64,000 nt of DNA from an uncultured Pelagibacteraceae bacterium (GTDB lineage: Bacteria; Pseudomonadota; Alphaproteobacteria; Pelagibacterales; Pelagibacteraceae). The notes beneath the pieces were generated by a model. That model was given only the letters and a program-made list of their open reading frames with translations. It was not told where the DNA came from and searched no databases. A program made the position numbers and the translations under genes. Location of the stretch: the NCBI GenBank assembly GCA_902590465.1, contig CACIWX010000001.1, positions 62,001 to 126,000 of the forward strand, given 5' to 3'. Shown here piece by piece: positions 46,211-54,423 of the stretch (position 1 is its first letter; each line of letters starts with the position of its first letter).

Positions 46211-46786
46211 ATGAAGCGATATCTTAATTTTTTTATAGCATTAATTGCTATACAGGGAGATTTGTATGCGGCTGAGGCTGGAATGCCTCAGCTGGATCCA
46301 AAATATTGGGCATCGCAAGCTTTTTGGCTAATATTAGTTTTTACAGTTTTATATTTTTCAATATCAAAATTTTATCTTCCAAAGATTAAAAACAATTTAG
46401 ATGATAGAGAAAATAGAATTAAAGATGATATTGAAGATGCTAATAAATCTAAAGAGCTCTCAGAGAGTAAACTTAAAGAGTATGAAAAAATTTTAGAAGG
46501 TGCAAAAAAAGAAGTCATTAAAATACAATTAGAGTCAAAAGCTAAGTTAGATAAAGACATTCACGAGAAAAAAGAAAAAATTGAAAAAGAAATTGAGAAA
46601 GAATTAATTCAAGCTCAAAAGGAGATATCTGAACTTAAGAAAAATTCTATTTCCGACATACATAATATTTCAAGAGAGATTGCTGCAAATATTATCGAGA
46701 ATATATCTGGAGATAAATTAAATGAGAGTAGCATCAAGGCTGCTGTAGAAGAAATTTCTAAAAAAAATGTAGGTAAATATTTATGA
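46211..46786 (+). CDS. atpF': ATP synthase F0 subunit b'
   Basis: A 191-residue peripheral-stalk subunit. A short leader precedes the family motif MPQLDPKYWASQAFWLILVF, which begins the single membrane helix (about 30-52). The rest is a long charged coiled coil. The GMPQLDP motif marks the b' rather than the b subunit, as in alphaproteobacteria that carry two different b chains. It overlaps atpF by 4 nt. Confidence 0.93.
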   Translation: MKRYLNFFIALIAIQGDLYAAEAGMPQLDPKYWASQAFWLILVFTVLYFSISKFYLPKIKNNLDDRENRIKDDIEDANKSKELSESKLKEYEKILEGAKKEVIKIQLESKAKLDKDIHEKKEKIEKEIEKELIQAQKEISELKKNSISDIHNISREIAANIIENISGDKLNESSIKAAVEEISKKNVGKYL

Positions 46787-47280
46787 CAATAGATGCAACT
46801 TTTTGGGTAATGATATCCTTTTTCCTATTTATAGGATTGCTAATCTATTTTCAGATACCTCAAAAAATCAAAATTACCCTAGAAGAAAATATCTCAAGTA
46901 TTAAAAGTCAAATTGATGAAGCTAATAAACTTAAGGAAGATGCAAAAAATATTTTAATTGAACACGAAAAAAAAATAAGTAATTCAAAAGCTGAAGTAAA
47001 ATCTATGATTTCTAAAGCAGCTGAGGATGCTGAAAAAAATATGATTAAGGCTAATGAAAATTTTCATAACCTAATGGAAAATAGAAAGCTAGATGCAGAA
47101 GAAAGAATTAAACAACTAAAAAATCAAGCTCTAAAAGATATTAAAAATACCTCAGTTATAATAGCGATCGAAGCAGTTGAGAAATTACTAAAAAATTCTC
47201 TAGATAAAAGCAAATTGGACAAAATTTACATATCTAGTATTGAAGAAACAAAATTAGCACTTAAGAAAAAATCCAGTTAG
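46783..47280 (+). CDS. atpF: ATP synthase F0 subunit b
   Basis: A 165-residue stalk subunit with an N-terminal membrane helix (ATFWVMISFFLFIGLLIYFQ) followed by an amphipathic coiled coil rich in Lys, Glu and Ala. It pairs with b'. Genes for F1 are not in this window, which agrees with the separate F0 and F1 operons of alphaproteobacteria. Crt genes follow after 17 nt on the same strand. Confidence 0.93.
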   Translation: MTIDATFWVMISFFLFIGLLIYFQIPQKIKITLEENISSIKSQIDEANKLKEDAKNILIEHEKKISNSKAEVKSMISKAAEDAEKNMIKANENFHNLMENRKLDAEERIKQLKNQALKDIKNTSVIIAIEAVEKLLKNSLDKSKLDKIYISSIEETKLALKKKSS

Positions 47281-47297
47281 AATAGGCCATATTAATA

Positions 47298-48764
47298 ATG
47301 GCAAAAAAAATAATAGTTATAGGCTCTGGTTTTGGGGGATTAGCTGCAGCATTAAGATTAAAAGCTAAAGGATATAAGGTTACTTTGGTTGAAAAGCATC
47401 CAGATCTTGGTGGTCGCGCTAGAGTTTTTAAGAAAGACCAATTTATTTATGATGGAGGACCTACAGTAATAACTGCTCCATATCTATTTGAAGAATTATT
47501 TTCACTATTCAATAAAAATATTTCAAATTATGTAAAAATTGTACCATTAGATTTGTGGTATCGCTTTGTATTTAATGATGGAGATACGTTTGACTACAAT
47601 GGCAACGATAAATCTATGGAAGAACAAGTCAAAAAGTTTAATCCCTCTGATTTTGATGGATATAAAAATTTAGTAAATTTTACTGAAAAAATATTTAATA
47701 AAGGTTTTAAGGAGTTATCTGACAAACCTTTCAATAATTTGGTTTTTATGATGAAACAAATTCCATCTTTATTAAAACTAAAAAGTTATAAGTCAGTCTA
47801 TAGTTTGGTTTCAAAGTATATATCCAATGAGAAATTAAGAAGAGTATTTAGTATGCACCCTCTTTTAGTTGGTGGAAATCCTTTCAGTACAACTTCGATA
47901 TATACATTAATTTTATTTTTAGAAAAAAAATGGGGAATTCATTACTCAATGGGAGGAACAGGAAGTGTTGTTAAAGCTTTAGAAAAACTAATGATTGAGG
48001 AAAATATCAAAATTATTAAAGGTGCTGAAGTTACAGAAATACTTACAGAAAATGAAAAGGTTAAAGCTGTAAAGATTAATAATTCAAAAATAATTAATTG
48101 CGACTATGTAGTTTGCAACTCAGATCCCCCGAATGTTTACAACAACTTGATAAAATCAAAAGAAGATTATGATTTTTTATTTAAACAAAAAATGAAAAGG
48201 ATGGATTATTCAATGGGATTATTTGTTTATTATTTTGGCTCTAAAAAAAAATATAGCGATGTCGCGCACCATACTATTTATTTTGGAGAATCTTATAAAA
48301 AACATCTTGATAAAATCTTTGAAAAGAAAATACTCTCTGATGATATAAGCTATTATTTGCATAGGCCCTCTGCAACAGATCCCAAAATGGCGCCAGAAGG
48401 TCATGATGCTTTTTATGTATTGGTCCCGGTACCAAATAATTTATCCAAAGTAAATTGGATCGAAGAAGGTGATAAATTCAAAGATTTAGTATTAGATAAA
48501 ATGGATAAAACTGTTCTGCCTGGTATTAAAGAAAATGTGGTAAGTGATTTTTACTTAACACCTGATTATTTCGAAATTGATCTAGCAACTCTCTATGGAT
48601 CCGGATTTTCAATTCAGCCCAAATTTTCTCAGTCAGCCTATTTTAGATTTCATAATCAATCTGAAATATATAAAAATTTATACTTTGTTGGTGCTGGAAC
48701 ACACCCAGGCGCTGGGATGCCTGGGGTTCTATCATCAGCAAAAGTTTTAGATAAACTATTTTAA
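47298..48764 (+). CDS. crtI: Phytoene desaturase (CrtI type)
   Basis: A 488-residue FAD-dependent desaturase that converts phytoene to lycopene. The FAD motif is VIGSGFGGLAAALRLKAKGY, followed by LVEKHPDLGGRARVF. The C-terminal CrtI motif is FVGAGTHPGAGMPGVLSSAK. It begins a four-gene carotenoid-to-retinal cluster and overlaps crtB by 1 nt (TAATG). A geranylgeranyl diphosphate synthase (crtE) is not in the window. Confidence 0.95.
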   Translation: MAKKIIVIGSGFGGLAAALRLKAKGYKVTLVEKHPDLGGRARVFKKDQFIYDGGPTVITAPYLFEELFSLFNKNISNYVKIVPLDLWYRFVFNDGDTFDYNGNDKSMEEQVKKFNPSDFDGYKNLVNFTEKIFNKGFKELSDKPFNNLVFMMKQIPSLLKLKSYKSVYSLVSKYISNEKLRRVFSMHPLLVGGNPFSTTSIYTLILFLEKKWGIHYSMGGTGSVVKALEKLMIEENIKIIKGAEVTEILTENEKVKAVKINNSKIINCDYVVCNSDPPNVYNNLIKSKEDYDFLFKQKMKRMDYSMGLFVYYFGSKKKYSDVAHHTIYFGESYKKHLDKIFEKKILSDDISYYLHRPSATDPKMAPEGHDAFYVLVPVPNNLSKVNWIEEGDKFKDLVLDKMDKTVLPGIKENVVSDFYLTPDYFEIDLATLYGSGFSIQPKFSQSAYFRFHNQSEIYKNLYFVGAGTHPGAGMPGVLSSAKVLDKLF

Positions 48765-49612
48765 TGAAAAGTAATTTACTGAAGAAACATGCAAAATCTT
48801 TTTATTGGGCAAGTTTTTTCCTGCCAAGTAATACTTTGGACAAATGCTCATCTTTATATAATTTCTGTAGAACCTTAGACGATATAGTTGATGATAATAA
48901 TAATTTGAGTTTAAAGAGAGAAATTTTCTCAAAATTTAAAAAGGATTTTGAGAATAAAAATATTAACAATCAAGTAATAAAAGATATGTGGTCAATTATT
49001 GAAAGTGAAAGTATTTCTAAAAAAATAGTAATAGATTTATTTGATGGAGTTGAAACCGACTTAGAAGAAAAGGTAGTTATTGACTCAAAAAAAGATTTAC
49101 TTGTTTATTCTTACAGAGTTGCTGGAACAGTTGGATTGATGATGTCAAAAATACTGAAAGTTAAAAATAAAGAGTCATTAAAAGGTGCAATTGACCTTGG
49201 GATAGCTATGCAACTTACAAATATAGCTCGAGATGTTTGTGAGGATAAAGCGCGTAATAGACAATATGTTAAACACGATTTTTCATCAATTCGATCTATA
49301 ATAAACGACTCTCAAGCGTTTTATGAAAAATCATTTAATTCTATAAGCGATATACCACTAAAATCTAGATTTTCAGTAATTGTTGCAAGACGTGTTTATA
49401 GAAAAATAGGCGACTACATCCTTAAACAAAAAAATATAGATAATTATAATAAGGCTGGCAAAATTTATGTTCCCATGTTTGAAAAGATAATTCAGACCTT
49501 TTTGGCTATTTTTGACTTTATTAAATTACTATTCATCAAAAATTTAAATTACGATAATCAAGAAAATCATAATATTCTAGAACAAGAGATTAATCTAAAT
49601 GAAAGAGTTTGA
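48764..49612 (+). CDS. crtB: Phytoene synthase
   Basis: A 282-residue prenyl transferase of the squalene/phytoene synthase family, condensing two GGPP molecules. The two aspartate-rich motifs are LDDIVDD in CRTLDDIVDD, and ARDVCEDKARNRQYV. The N-terminus KHAKSFYWASFFLP is also characteristic. The C-terminus ends in a hydrophobic stretch that may bind membrane. It overlaps crtI and crtY. Confidence 0.95.
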   Translation: MKSNLLKKHAKSFYWASFFLPSNTLDKCSSLYNFCRTLDDIVDDNNNLSLKREIFSKFKKDFENKNINNQVIKDMWSIIESESISKKIVIDLFDGVETDLEEKVVIDSKKDLLVYSYRVAGTVGLMMSKILKVKNKESLKGAIDLGIAMQLTNIARDVCEDKARNRQYVKHDFSSIRSIINDSQAFYEKSFNSISDIPLKSRFSVIVARRVYRKIGDYILKQKNIDNYNKAGKIYVPMFEKIIQTFLAIFDFIKLLFIKNLNYDNQENHNILEQEINLNERV

Positions 49613-50663
49613 TTATATAATTATTGGTGGTGGATGTGCGGGTTTATCTTTAGCTTATGAGCTTGAAGTTAATGATAAGTTAAAAGAGAAAACTTTAGCA
49701 ATTATTGAAACTCGTGAAGAATATAAAAGAGACAAAACGTGGTCTTTTTGGAAAGTTTTTAATCATAACTTTGATGATTGTGTAATTAAAAGTTGGAACA
49801 ACTTTACCATAAATTCTCCGGATAGTTCACATGAATTAACTAATAAAAAATTTCCCTATCAAAGCATCGATAGTGGTAAATTTTATAAAAAAATAAATTC
49901 TAAGCTATCTACAAATTCCAATATAAGTTTTTTTAAAAACCTAAGTGAAATCAACTCAGAAAATTCCATAATTTTTAATAGTGTTCATGAAAAAGAATTA
50001 GATAAATCTAAATTGTGGCAACACTTTCAAGGCATTGAGATAGAAACACCTAAAAATATTTTTGATGAAGAAATAATAAATCTAATGGATTTTAATTGTG
50101 ATCAAAGAAATGATGTTCACTTTTTTTACACTTTACCATTTAGTAAAAATAAAGCTTTAATTGAAACAACTTGGCTTTCAGCTTTAGAAGATCAAAGCCT
50201 AATGGATTACGATCTTCAATTGGAGAATTATATTAAAAATAATTTAGGTATAAAAAATTATAAAATAAATTTTACTGAAAAGGGTGCTATACCACTTTTT
50301 TATCCATCGTTAAAAAGTGAAAACAAAATAATCAATATTGGATCTGCAGGGGGCATGACACGATTAAGCACCGGATATACTTTTTTAAATATTCAAGAAC
50401 ATAGTAAGTATATTGTAAAAAATATTGACAATATTTATAGAGCAAAAATATTCATACTAGGGAAAAAATATCAATTTCTTGATAATATTTTTTTAAAAGT
50501 TTTAAAAGATTATCCAGAAAAAATGCCAAAAATTTTCTTCAATATGTTTAAAGCTTCCTCGGATACTGTTATCAAATTTTTATCTAATAAGAGTAATCTT
50601 ATTGAAGATTTATTAATTATTTTAAAAATGCCAAAATGGATTTTTTTAAAAAAGTTGTTTTAG
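49599..50663 (+). CDS. crtY: Lycopene beta-cyclase (CrtY type)
   Basis: A 354-residue flavoprotein that closes both ends of lycopene to give beta-carotene. The nucleotide-binding motif is YIIIGGGCAGLSLAYELE. The CrtY marks DKTWSFWK and GSAGGMTRLSTGYTFLNIQ are present, the latter being the conserved substrate-side segment. It overlaps crtB by 14 nt and is 3 nt before blh. Confidence 0.93.
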   Translation: MKEFDYIIIGGGCAGLSLAYELEVNDKLKEKTLAIIETREEYKRDKTWSFWKVFNHNFDDCVIKSWNNFTINSPDSSHELTNKKFPYQSIDSGKFYKKINSKLSTNSNISFFKNLSEINSENSIIFNSVHEKELDKSKLWQHFQGIEIETPKNIFDEEIINLMDFNCDQRNDVHFFYTLPFSKNKALIETTWLSALEDQSLMDYDLQLENYIKNNLGIKNYKINFTEKGAIPLFYPSLKSENKIINIGSAGGMTRLSTGYTFLNIQEHSKYIVKNIDNIYRAKIFILGKKYQFLDNIFLKVLKDYPEKMPKIFFNMFKASSDTVIKFLSNKSNLIEDLLIILKMPKWIFLKKLF

Positions 50664-50666
50664 TTT

Positions 50667-51614
50667 ATGGATTATTTTAAAAATATGAATAATTTTGAAT
50701 TGAACAGGTTTCATTCTGTAATATTTTTTATATTAACTGTTTTTTTAAGTGGATCAGGTTTGTTCGGTGATTACGTTTTGCCTCTAGAAAAAAAAATTCC
50801 AAGTATTTTTTCTGTATTTTGTTTTTTTCTTATAGCTACAATTGGTGTTTCTCACGGTGCGTTAGATAATTTAAAAGGAGCACAATTACTTAAAAAGTTT
50901 AAAATTAAAAATATTTTATTTTTTTATTTATCCTATTTAGTTATAGCAATTTTTGTAGTTTTATTTTGGGTAATTTTTCCTACACTTACAATCATAATGT
51001 TTTTAGTTTTTGCAAGCTATCATTTTGGAAAAGAGGATAATATTCAACTTTATGTATTTGAAAAAATGCCCAATGTTAAATTTAAGTCTTTTTTCTTATT
51101 TCTAAAAGGATCGATTGTTATTTCGGCTCCTCTTCTTATGCACCCAGTTGAAACTTTTCAAATTTTTAAAGTTTTGAATGTAGAGCTAACTATATCCCAA
51201 AATTTAGTCGGGATATTTATAATTTTAAGTTTAGTTTCACACTACTTTCTCAATGAGTTTTGGGGGCAAGCGACCTTAGACACTATATCAATACTATTTC
51301 TTAACTTAATTTTTCATCCATTAATTGCTTTTACATTTTATTTTTGCTTCTTACATTCGATAAGACACTCAATATCTTTAATGCATGAATTAAATAAAAA
51401 AGATCTTAAAAAAGGATTTTATCTTTTTTTAAAAAAGGCAGCTCCTTTAACAATAATTACCGCGCTTTTATTTATATTAGGAATATTTTTTCTTAATAAT
51501 TTTTACACGTTACAGGCCTCTATACTAAAAGTAATATTTATTGGTTTGGCGTCTCTTACTTTTCCGCATATATTGCTCGAATACTTGTTAGAAAAGAATG
51601 AAAAAAGAACTTAA
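50667..51614 (+). CDS. blh: Brp/Blh-family beta-carotene 15,15'-dioxygenase (retinal forming)
   Basis: A 315-residue polytopic membrane protein. The conserved iron-binding histidine motifs of the Brp/Blh family are IGVSHGALDN, FASYHFGKEDN and CFLHSIRHSISL. Between them are several hydrophobic helices. The enzyme splits beta-carotene into two molecules of retinal, the chromophore of proteorhodopsin. The rhodopsin gene itself is not in the window. It follows crtY directly and overlaps ispH by 17 nt. Confidence 0.93.
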   Translation: MDYFKNMNNFELNRFHSVIFFILTVFLSGSGLFGDYVLPLEKKIPSIFSVFCFFLIATIGVSHGALDNLKGAQLLKKFKIKNILFFYLSYLVIAIFVVLFWVIFPTLTIIMFLVFASYHFGKEDNIQLYVFEKMPNVKFKSFFLFLKGSIVISAPLLMHPVETFQIFKVLNVELTISQNLVGIFIILSLVSHYFLNEFWGQATLDTISILFLNLIFHPLIAFTFYFCFLHSIRHSISLMHELNKKDLKKGFYLFLKKAAPLTIITALLFILGIFFLNNFYTLQASILKVIFIGLASLTFPHILLEYLLEKNEKRT

Positions 51615-52542
51615 AATTTATTTAGCTTCTCCCAGAGGATTTTGTGCTGGTGTTAAAAGAGCTATTGAAATTGTCGAAAAGGCAATAAATAAATATGGAG
51701 CTCCTGTATATGTTAGACATGAAATTGTTCATAATAAACAGGTTGTTGATGAATTAAGAGAAAAAGGTGCAATATTTGTAGACGAACTCTCTGACGTAAA
51801 AGATAGCAGCAGACCTGTTATTTTTTCTGCTCATGGAGTTCCTAAATCTGTTCCTGATGAAGCAAGAATAAAAAATTTATCCTATGTGGATGCAACTTGT
51901 CCTTTAGTTTCTAAAGTACATAGAGAGTCTGAACAATTACATAAAAAAGGTTATGAAATATTTTTAATTGGACACAAAAATCATCCAGAAGTTATTGGTA
52001 CGATGGGACAGCTTCCGACTGGATCGATTAAATTAATAGAAACTAAAAGCGATGTTGAAAATCTTAAAGTAGATAATTTTAAAAAACCTTTAGCTTACAT
52101 CACTCAAACAACACTATCAGTTGATGACACAGCAGAAATTATAAAGGTTCTTAAAAAAAAATTTCCTAAGATTAAAGGTCCAATAAAAGAAGATATTTGT
52201 TACGCTACAACTAATCGTCAATCTGCTGTGAAAGAAATTGCATCCAAGTGTGATTTGTTTTTTGTAGTCGGTAGTAGAAATTCGTCAAATTCTGTAAGAC
52301 TGGTAGAGGTGGCAAAAAAAGCTGGATGCAAGAACTCTCAATTAATGCATTCAGAAAAAAAAATACCTTTTGATGAAATAAATAGTTCAGATACAATTGG
52401 AATTTCCTCTGGTGCTTCAGCACCAGAAAAATTAGTACAAGCGTTACTAAATAATATAAAAAAGGATCGAAAAATATCCATAGAAGAGGTAGTAGTTGCA
52501 GAAGAAAAAGTAGTATTCAAATTACCTAAAGAACTAAACTAA
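51598..52542 (+). CDS. ispH: 4-hydroxy-3-methylbut-2-enyl diphosphate reductase
   Basis: The final MEP-pathway enzyme, 314 residues, producing IPP and DMAPP with an iron-sulfur cluster. The three cluster cysteines are C16 (RGFCAGVKRAIE), C101 (VDATCPLVSKVH) and C201 (DICYATTNRQ). Other motifs are FSAHGVPKSVPDEA and GISSGASAPEKLV. The start lies inside the end of blh, so expression may be coupled to retinal synthesis. TAATG joins it to thrB. Confidence 0.97.
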   Translation: MKKELKIYLASPRGFCAGVKRAIEIVEKAINKYGAPVYVRHEIVHNKQVVDELREKGAIFVDELSDVKDSSRPVIFSAHGVPKSVPDEARIKNLSYVDATCPLVSKVHRESEQLHKKGYEIFLIGHKNHPEVIGTMGQLPTGSIKLIETKSDVENLKVDNFKKPLAYITQTTLSVDDTAEIIKVLKKKFPKIKGPIKEDICYATTNRQSAVKEIASKCDLFFVVGSRNSSNSVRLVEVAKKAGCKNSQLMHSEKKIPFDEINSSDTIGISSGASAPEKLVQALLNNIKKDRKISIEEVVVAEEKVVFKLPKELN

Positions 52543-53510
52543 TGGCTGTTTACACACAATTAAATCAAAGTAAAATTGAAGAAATTTTATCTTATTACAA
52601 TCTAGGAAAATTAGAGTCATTTAAAGGAATTGAAGAAGGTATAGAAAATACAAATTACTTTTTATCAGTAAATAAAAAAAAATTGATACTTACTGTCTAT
52701 GAAAAAAGAGTTAAATCTGAAGATCTTCCTTTTTTTTCTAATTTAATGTCTTCTTTAAATAAGGCAAATTTTAAATGTCCTGCTCCAATTTTAAATAATA
52801 AAAATTCCACAATTACAAACTACAATGGCAAGAAATTAATGATAGTTTCTTTTATTGAAGGAAAAGCTAAATCCAATTTATCGCCTGAAAATTGTAAATC
52901 CATAGGAATTGAAACAGCTAAAATGCACGAATTAACAAAAAATATTAAAATTAGAAGGCAAAATGATTTATCTGTTAATTCATGGAGAAATTTATTCGAA
53001 ATTGTCAAAGATCAATGCTCTAAGTTACATAAAGATCTGCCAAAACTGATTGAAGATAATCTTAATAGTGTTGAAAAAAATTGGCCTCAAGATTTGCCAA
53101 AAGGAATTATTCATGCAGATTTATTTCATGATAATATTTTTTTTAATAAAGATAAATTTAGCGGAATTATAGATTTTTATTTTTCATGTGAAGACTTTTT
53201 TGCTTTCGAAATAGCTATTTGTTTCAATGCATTATGTTTTGATGGAGCTAAAGAAAATTTGAGTTTTAATGTAACTAAAGCTAAAAACTTCATTGATGGC
53301 TATTCTTCAGTAAGAAAATTATCAGAGTCGGAAAAACAAAGTATAAAGACACTATCTCAAGGAGCTGCTTTGAGGTTTTTGCTAACTCGAGTTTTCGATG
53401 CTTTAAATACTGTTGAAGGTGCAATAGTAAAAATTAAAGATCCTATAGAATACTTAAAAAGATTGGAATTTCATAAAAATGCGAAAAACCATGAGGATTA
53501 TTTTTTTTAA
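52542..53510 (+). CDS. thrB: Homoserine kinase (ThrB, APH-fold type)
   Basis: A 322-residue kinase of the alphaproteobacterial type, related to aminoglycoside phosphotransferases and unrelated to GHMP-type ThrB. The N-terminal segment FKGIEEGIENTNYFLSV is typical. The catalytic loop GIIHADLFHDNIFF and the DFG-like SGIIDFYFSC are readable. It phosphorylates homoserine on the way to threonine; thrC lies about 1 kb downstream on the other strand. The ispH-thrB-rnhA order is conserved in alphaproteobacteria. Confidence 0.93.
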   Translation: MAVYTQLNQSKIEEILSYYNLGKLESFKGIEEGIENTNYFLSVNKKKLILTVYEKRVKSEDLPFFSNLMSSLNKANFKCPAPILNNKNSTITNYNGKKLMIVSFIEGKAKSNLSPENCKSIGIETAKMHELTKNIKIRRQNDLSVNSWRNLFEIVKDQCSKLHKDLPKLIEDNLNSVEKNWPQDLPKGIIHADLFHDNIFFNKDKFSGIIDFYFSCEDFFAFEIAICFNALCFDGAKENLSFNVTKAKNFIDGYSSVRKLSESEKQSIKTLSQGAALRFLLTRVFDALNTVEGAIVKIKDPIEYLKRLEFHKNAKNHEDYFF

Positions 53511-53938
53511 TGAAATTTAAAATTTATACTGATGGTGCATGTTCAGGTAATCCTGGTCCAGGTGGTTGGGGCGCAGTAATATTTGACAAAGATAACAATC
53601 AAAAAAATATTTCTGGAAATGAAAAAAATACAACCAATAATCGGATGGAGCTACTTGCTGCAATTATGGCTTTAAAAAAAATAAAGGCTAATTCTGATGT
53701 AGTGATTTATACAGACTCAATCTATGTAAAAAATGGTATTACGGAATGGGTAATTAAGTGGAAAAAAAATGGCTGGAAAAATTCGAACAAAAAACCAGTA
53801 AAAAATAAAGATCTATGGGTAAAATTAGATGGATTATGCAAAAAAAATAAAGTGTCTTGGAAATGGGTTAAAGGTCACTCAACAAACAAATACAATAACT
53901 TGGCTGATGAGCTCGCAACCCAAGCAATAAAAAATTAA
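53510..53938 (+). CDS. rnhA: Ribonuclease HI
   Basis: A 142-residue enzyme that cuts the RNA strand of RNA-DNA hybrids. Catalytic acids are D8 in YTDGACSGNPGPGGWG, the Glu in NRMELLAAIM and the Asp in IYTDSIYVKNGI. The C-terminal WVKGHSTNKYNNLADELA carries the conserved His and Asp. It starts by a TAATG overlap with thrB. Its stop shares TTAA with the opposite peroxiredoxin gene. Confidence 0.98.
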   Translation: MKFKIYTDGACSGNPGPGGWGAVIFDKDNNQKNISGNEKNTTNNRMELLAAIMALKKIKANSDVVIYTDSIYVKNGITEWVIKWKKNGWKNSNKKPVKNKDLWVKLDGLCKKNKVSWKWVKGHSTNKYNNLADELATQAIKN

Positions 53939-54423
53939 ATTCCTTTTATAAAATTTTCTGCAGCAGAAATTTCACAGTTCGCAGTATCTTCTTCCACTTT
54001 TATTATCTTAATTACGTTATCTTCAACCAACATAGTATATCTTGCAGATCTTATCCCCAATCCACGCTCGGTTCTATCTATCTCCGCTCCAATAGATTTT
54101 GTAAATTCACAATAAGGATCAGACGCCATAAAGACCTTGTCTCCAACGTTTTGATTTTCTCCCCAAGCTTTCATTACATTTGGATCATTAACTGAAATAC
54201 ACAAAATTTTAGTTACTCCTCTCTTTTTTGCTTCTTCAAAATTATTTACGTATCCTGGTAGATGTTTTGCAGAACAAACTTTTGTAAAAGCACCAGGCAC
54301 TCCTATTATAATAGCTTTTTGCTTAGCTAGTAATTCTGTGCTTCTTACTTTTTTGACTGCTCCACCATCATCAATATGAAAGAAATCTGTTGATGGTATT
54401 TTGTCACCTAATTTTATTTTCAT
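53935..54423 (-). CDS. Peroxiredoxin of the Prx5/TSA type
   Basis: A 162-residue peroxidase. The peroxidatic cysteine is C50 in GVPGAFTKVCSAKHLPGYV, with the P-G-A-F-T-x-x-C-S motif of the Prx5 group. Two other cysteines (DPYCEF and TANCEIS) could take part in resolution or glutathionylation. It probably reduces hydroperoxides with glutaredoxin or thioredoxin. Its ATG overlaps the thrC stop by 4 nt. Confidence 0.93.
   Translation of the reverse strand: MKIKLGDKIPSTDFFHIDDGGAVKKVRSTELLAKQKAIIIGVPGAFTKVCSAKHLPGYVNNFEEAKKRGVTKILCISVNDPNVMKAWGENQNVGDKVFMASDPYCEFTKSIGAEIDRTERGLGIRSARYTMLVEDNVIKIIKVEEDTANCEISAAENFIKGI

Noticed and set aside
47298-51614. A proteorhodopsin gene within or next to the carotenoid cluster
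   Set aside because: No seven-helix protein with a retinal-binding Lys is present; the neighbours are atpF and ispH. The rhodopsin must lie elsewhere.
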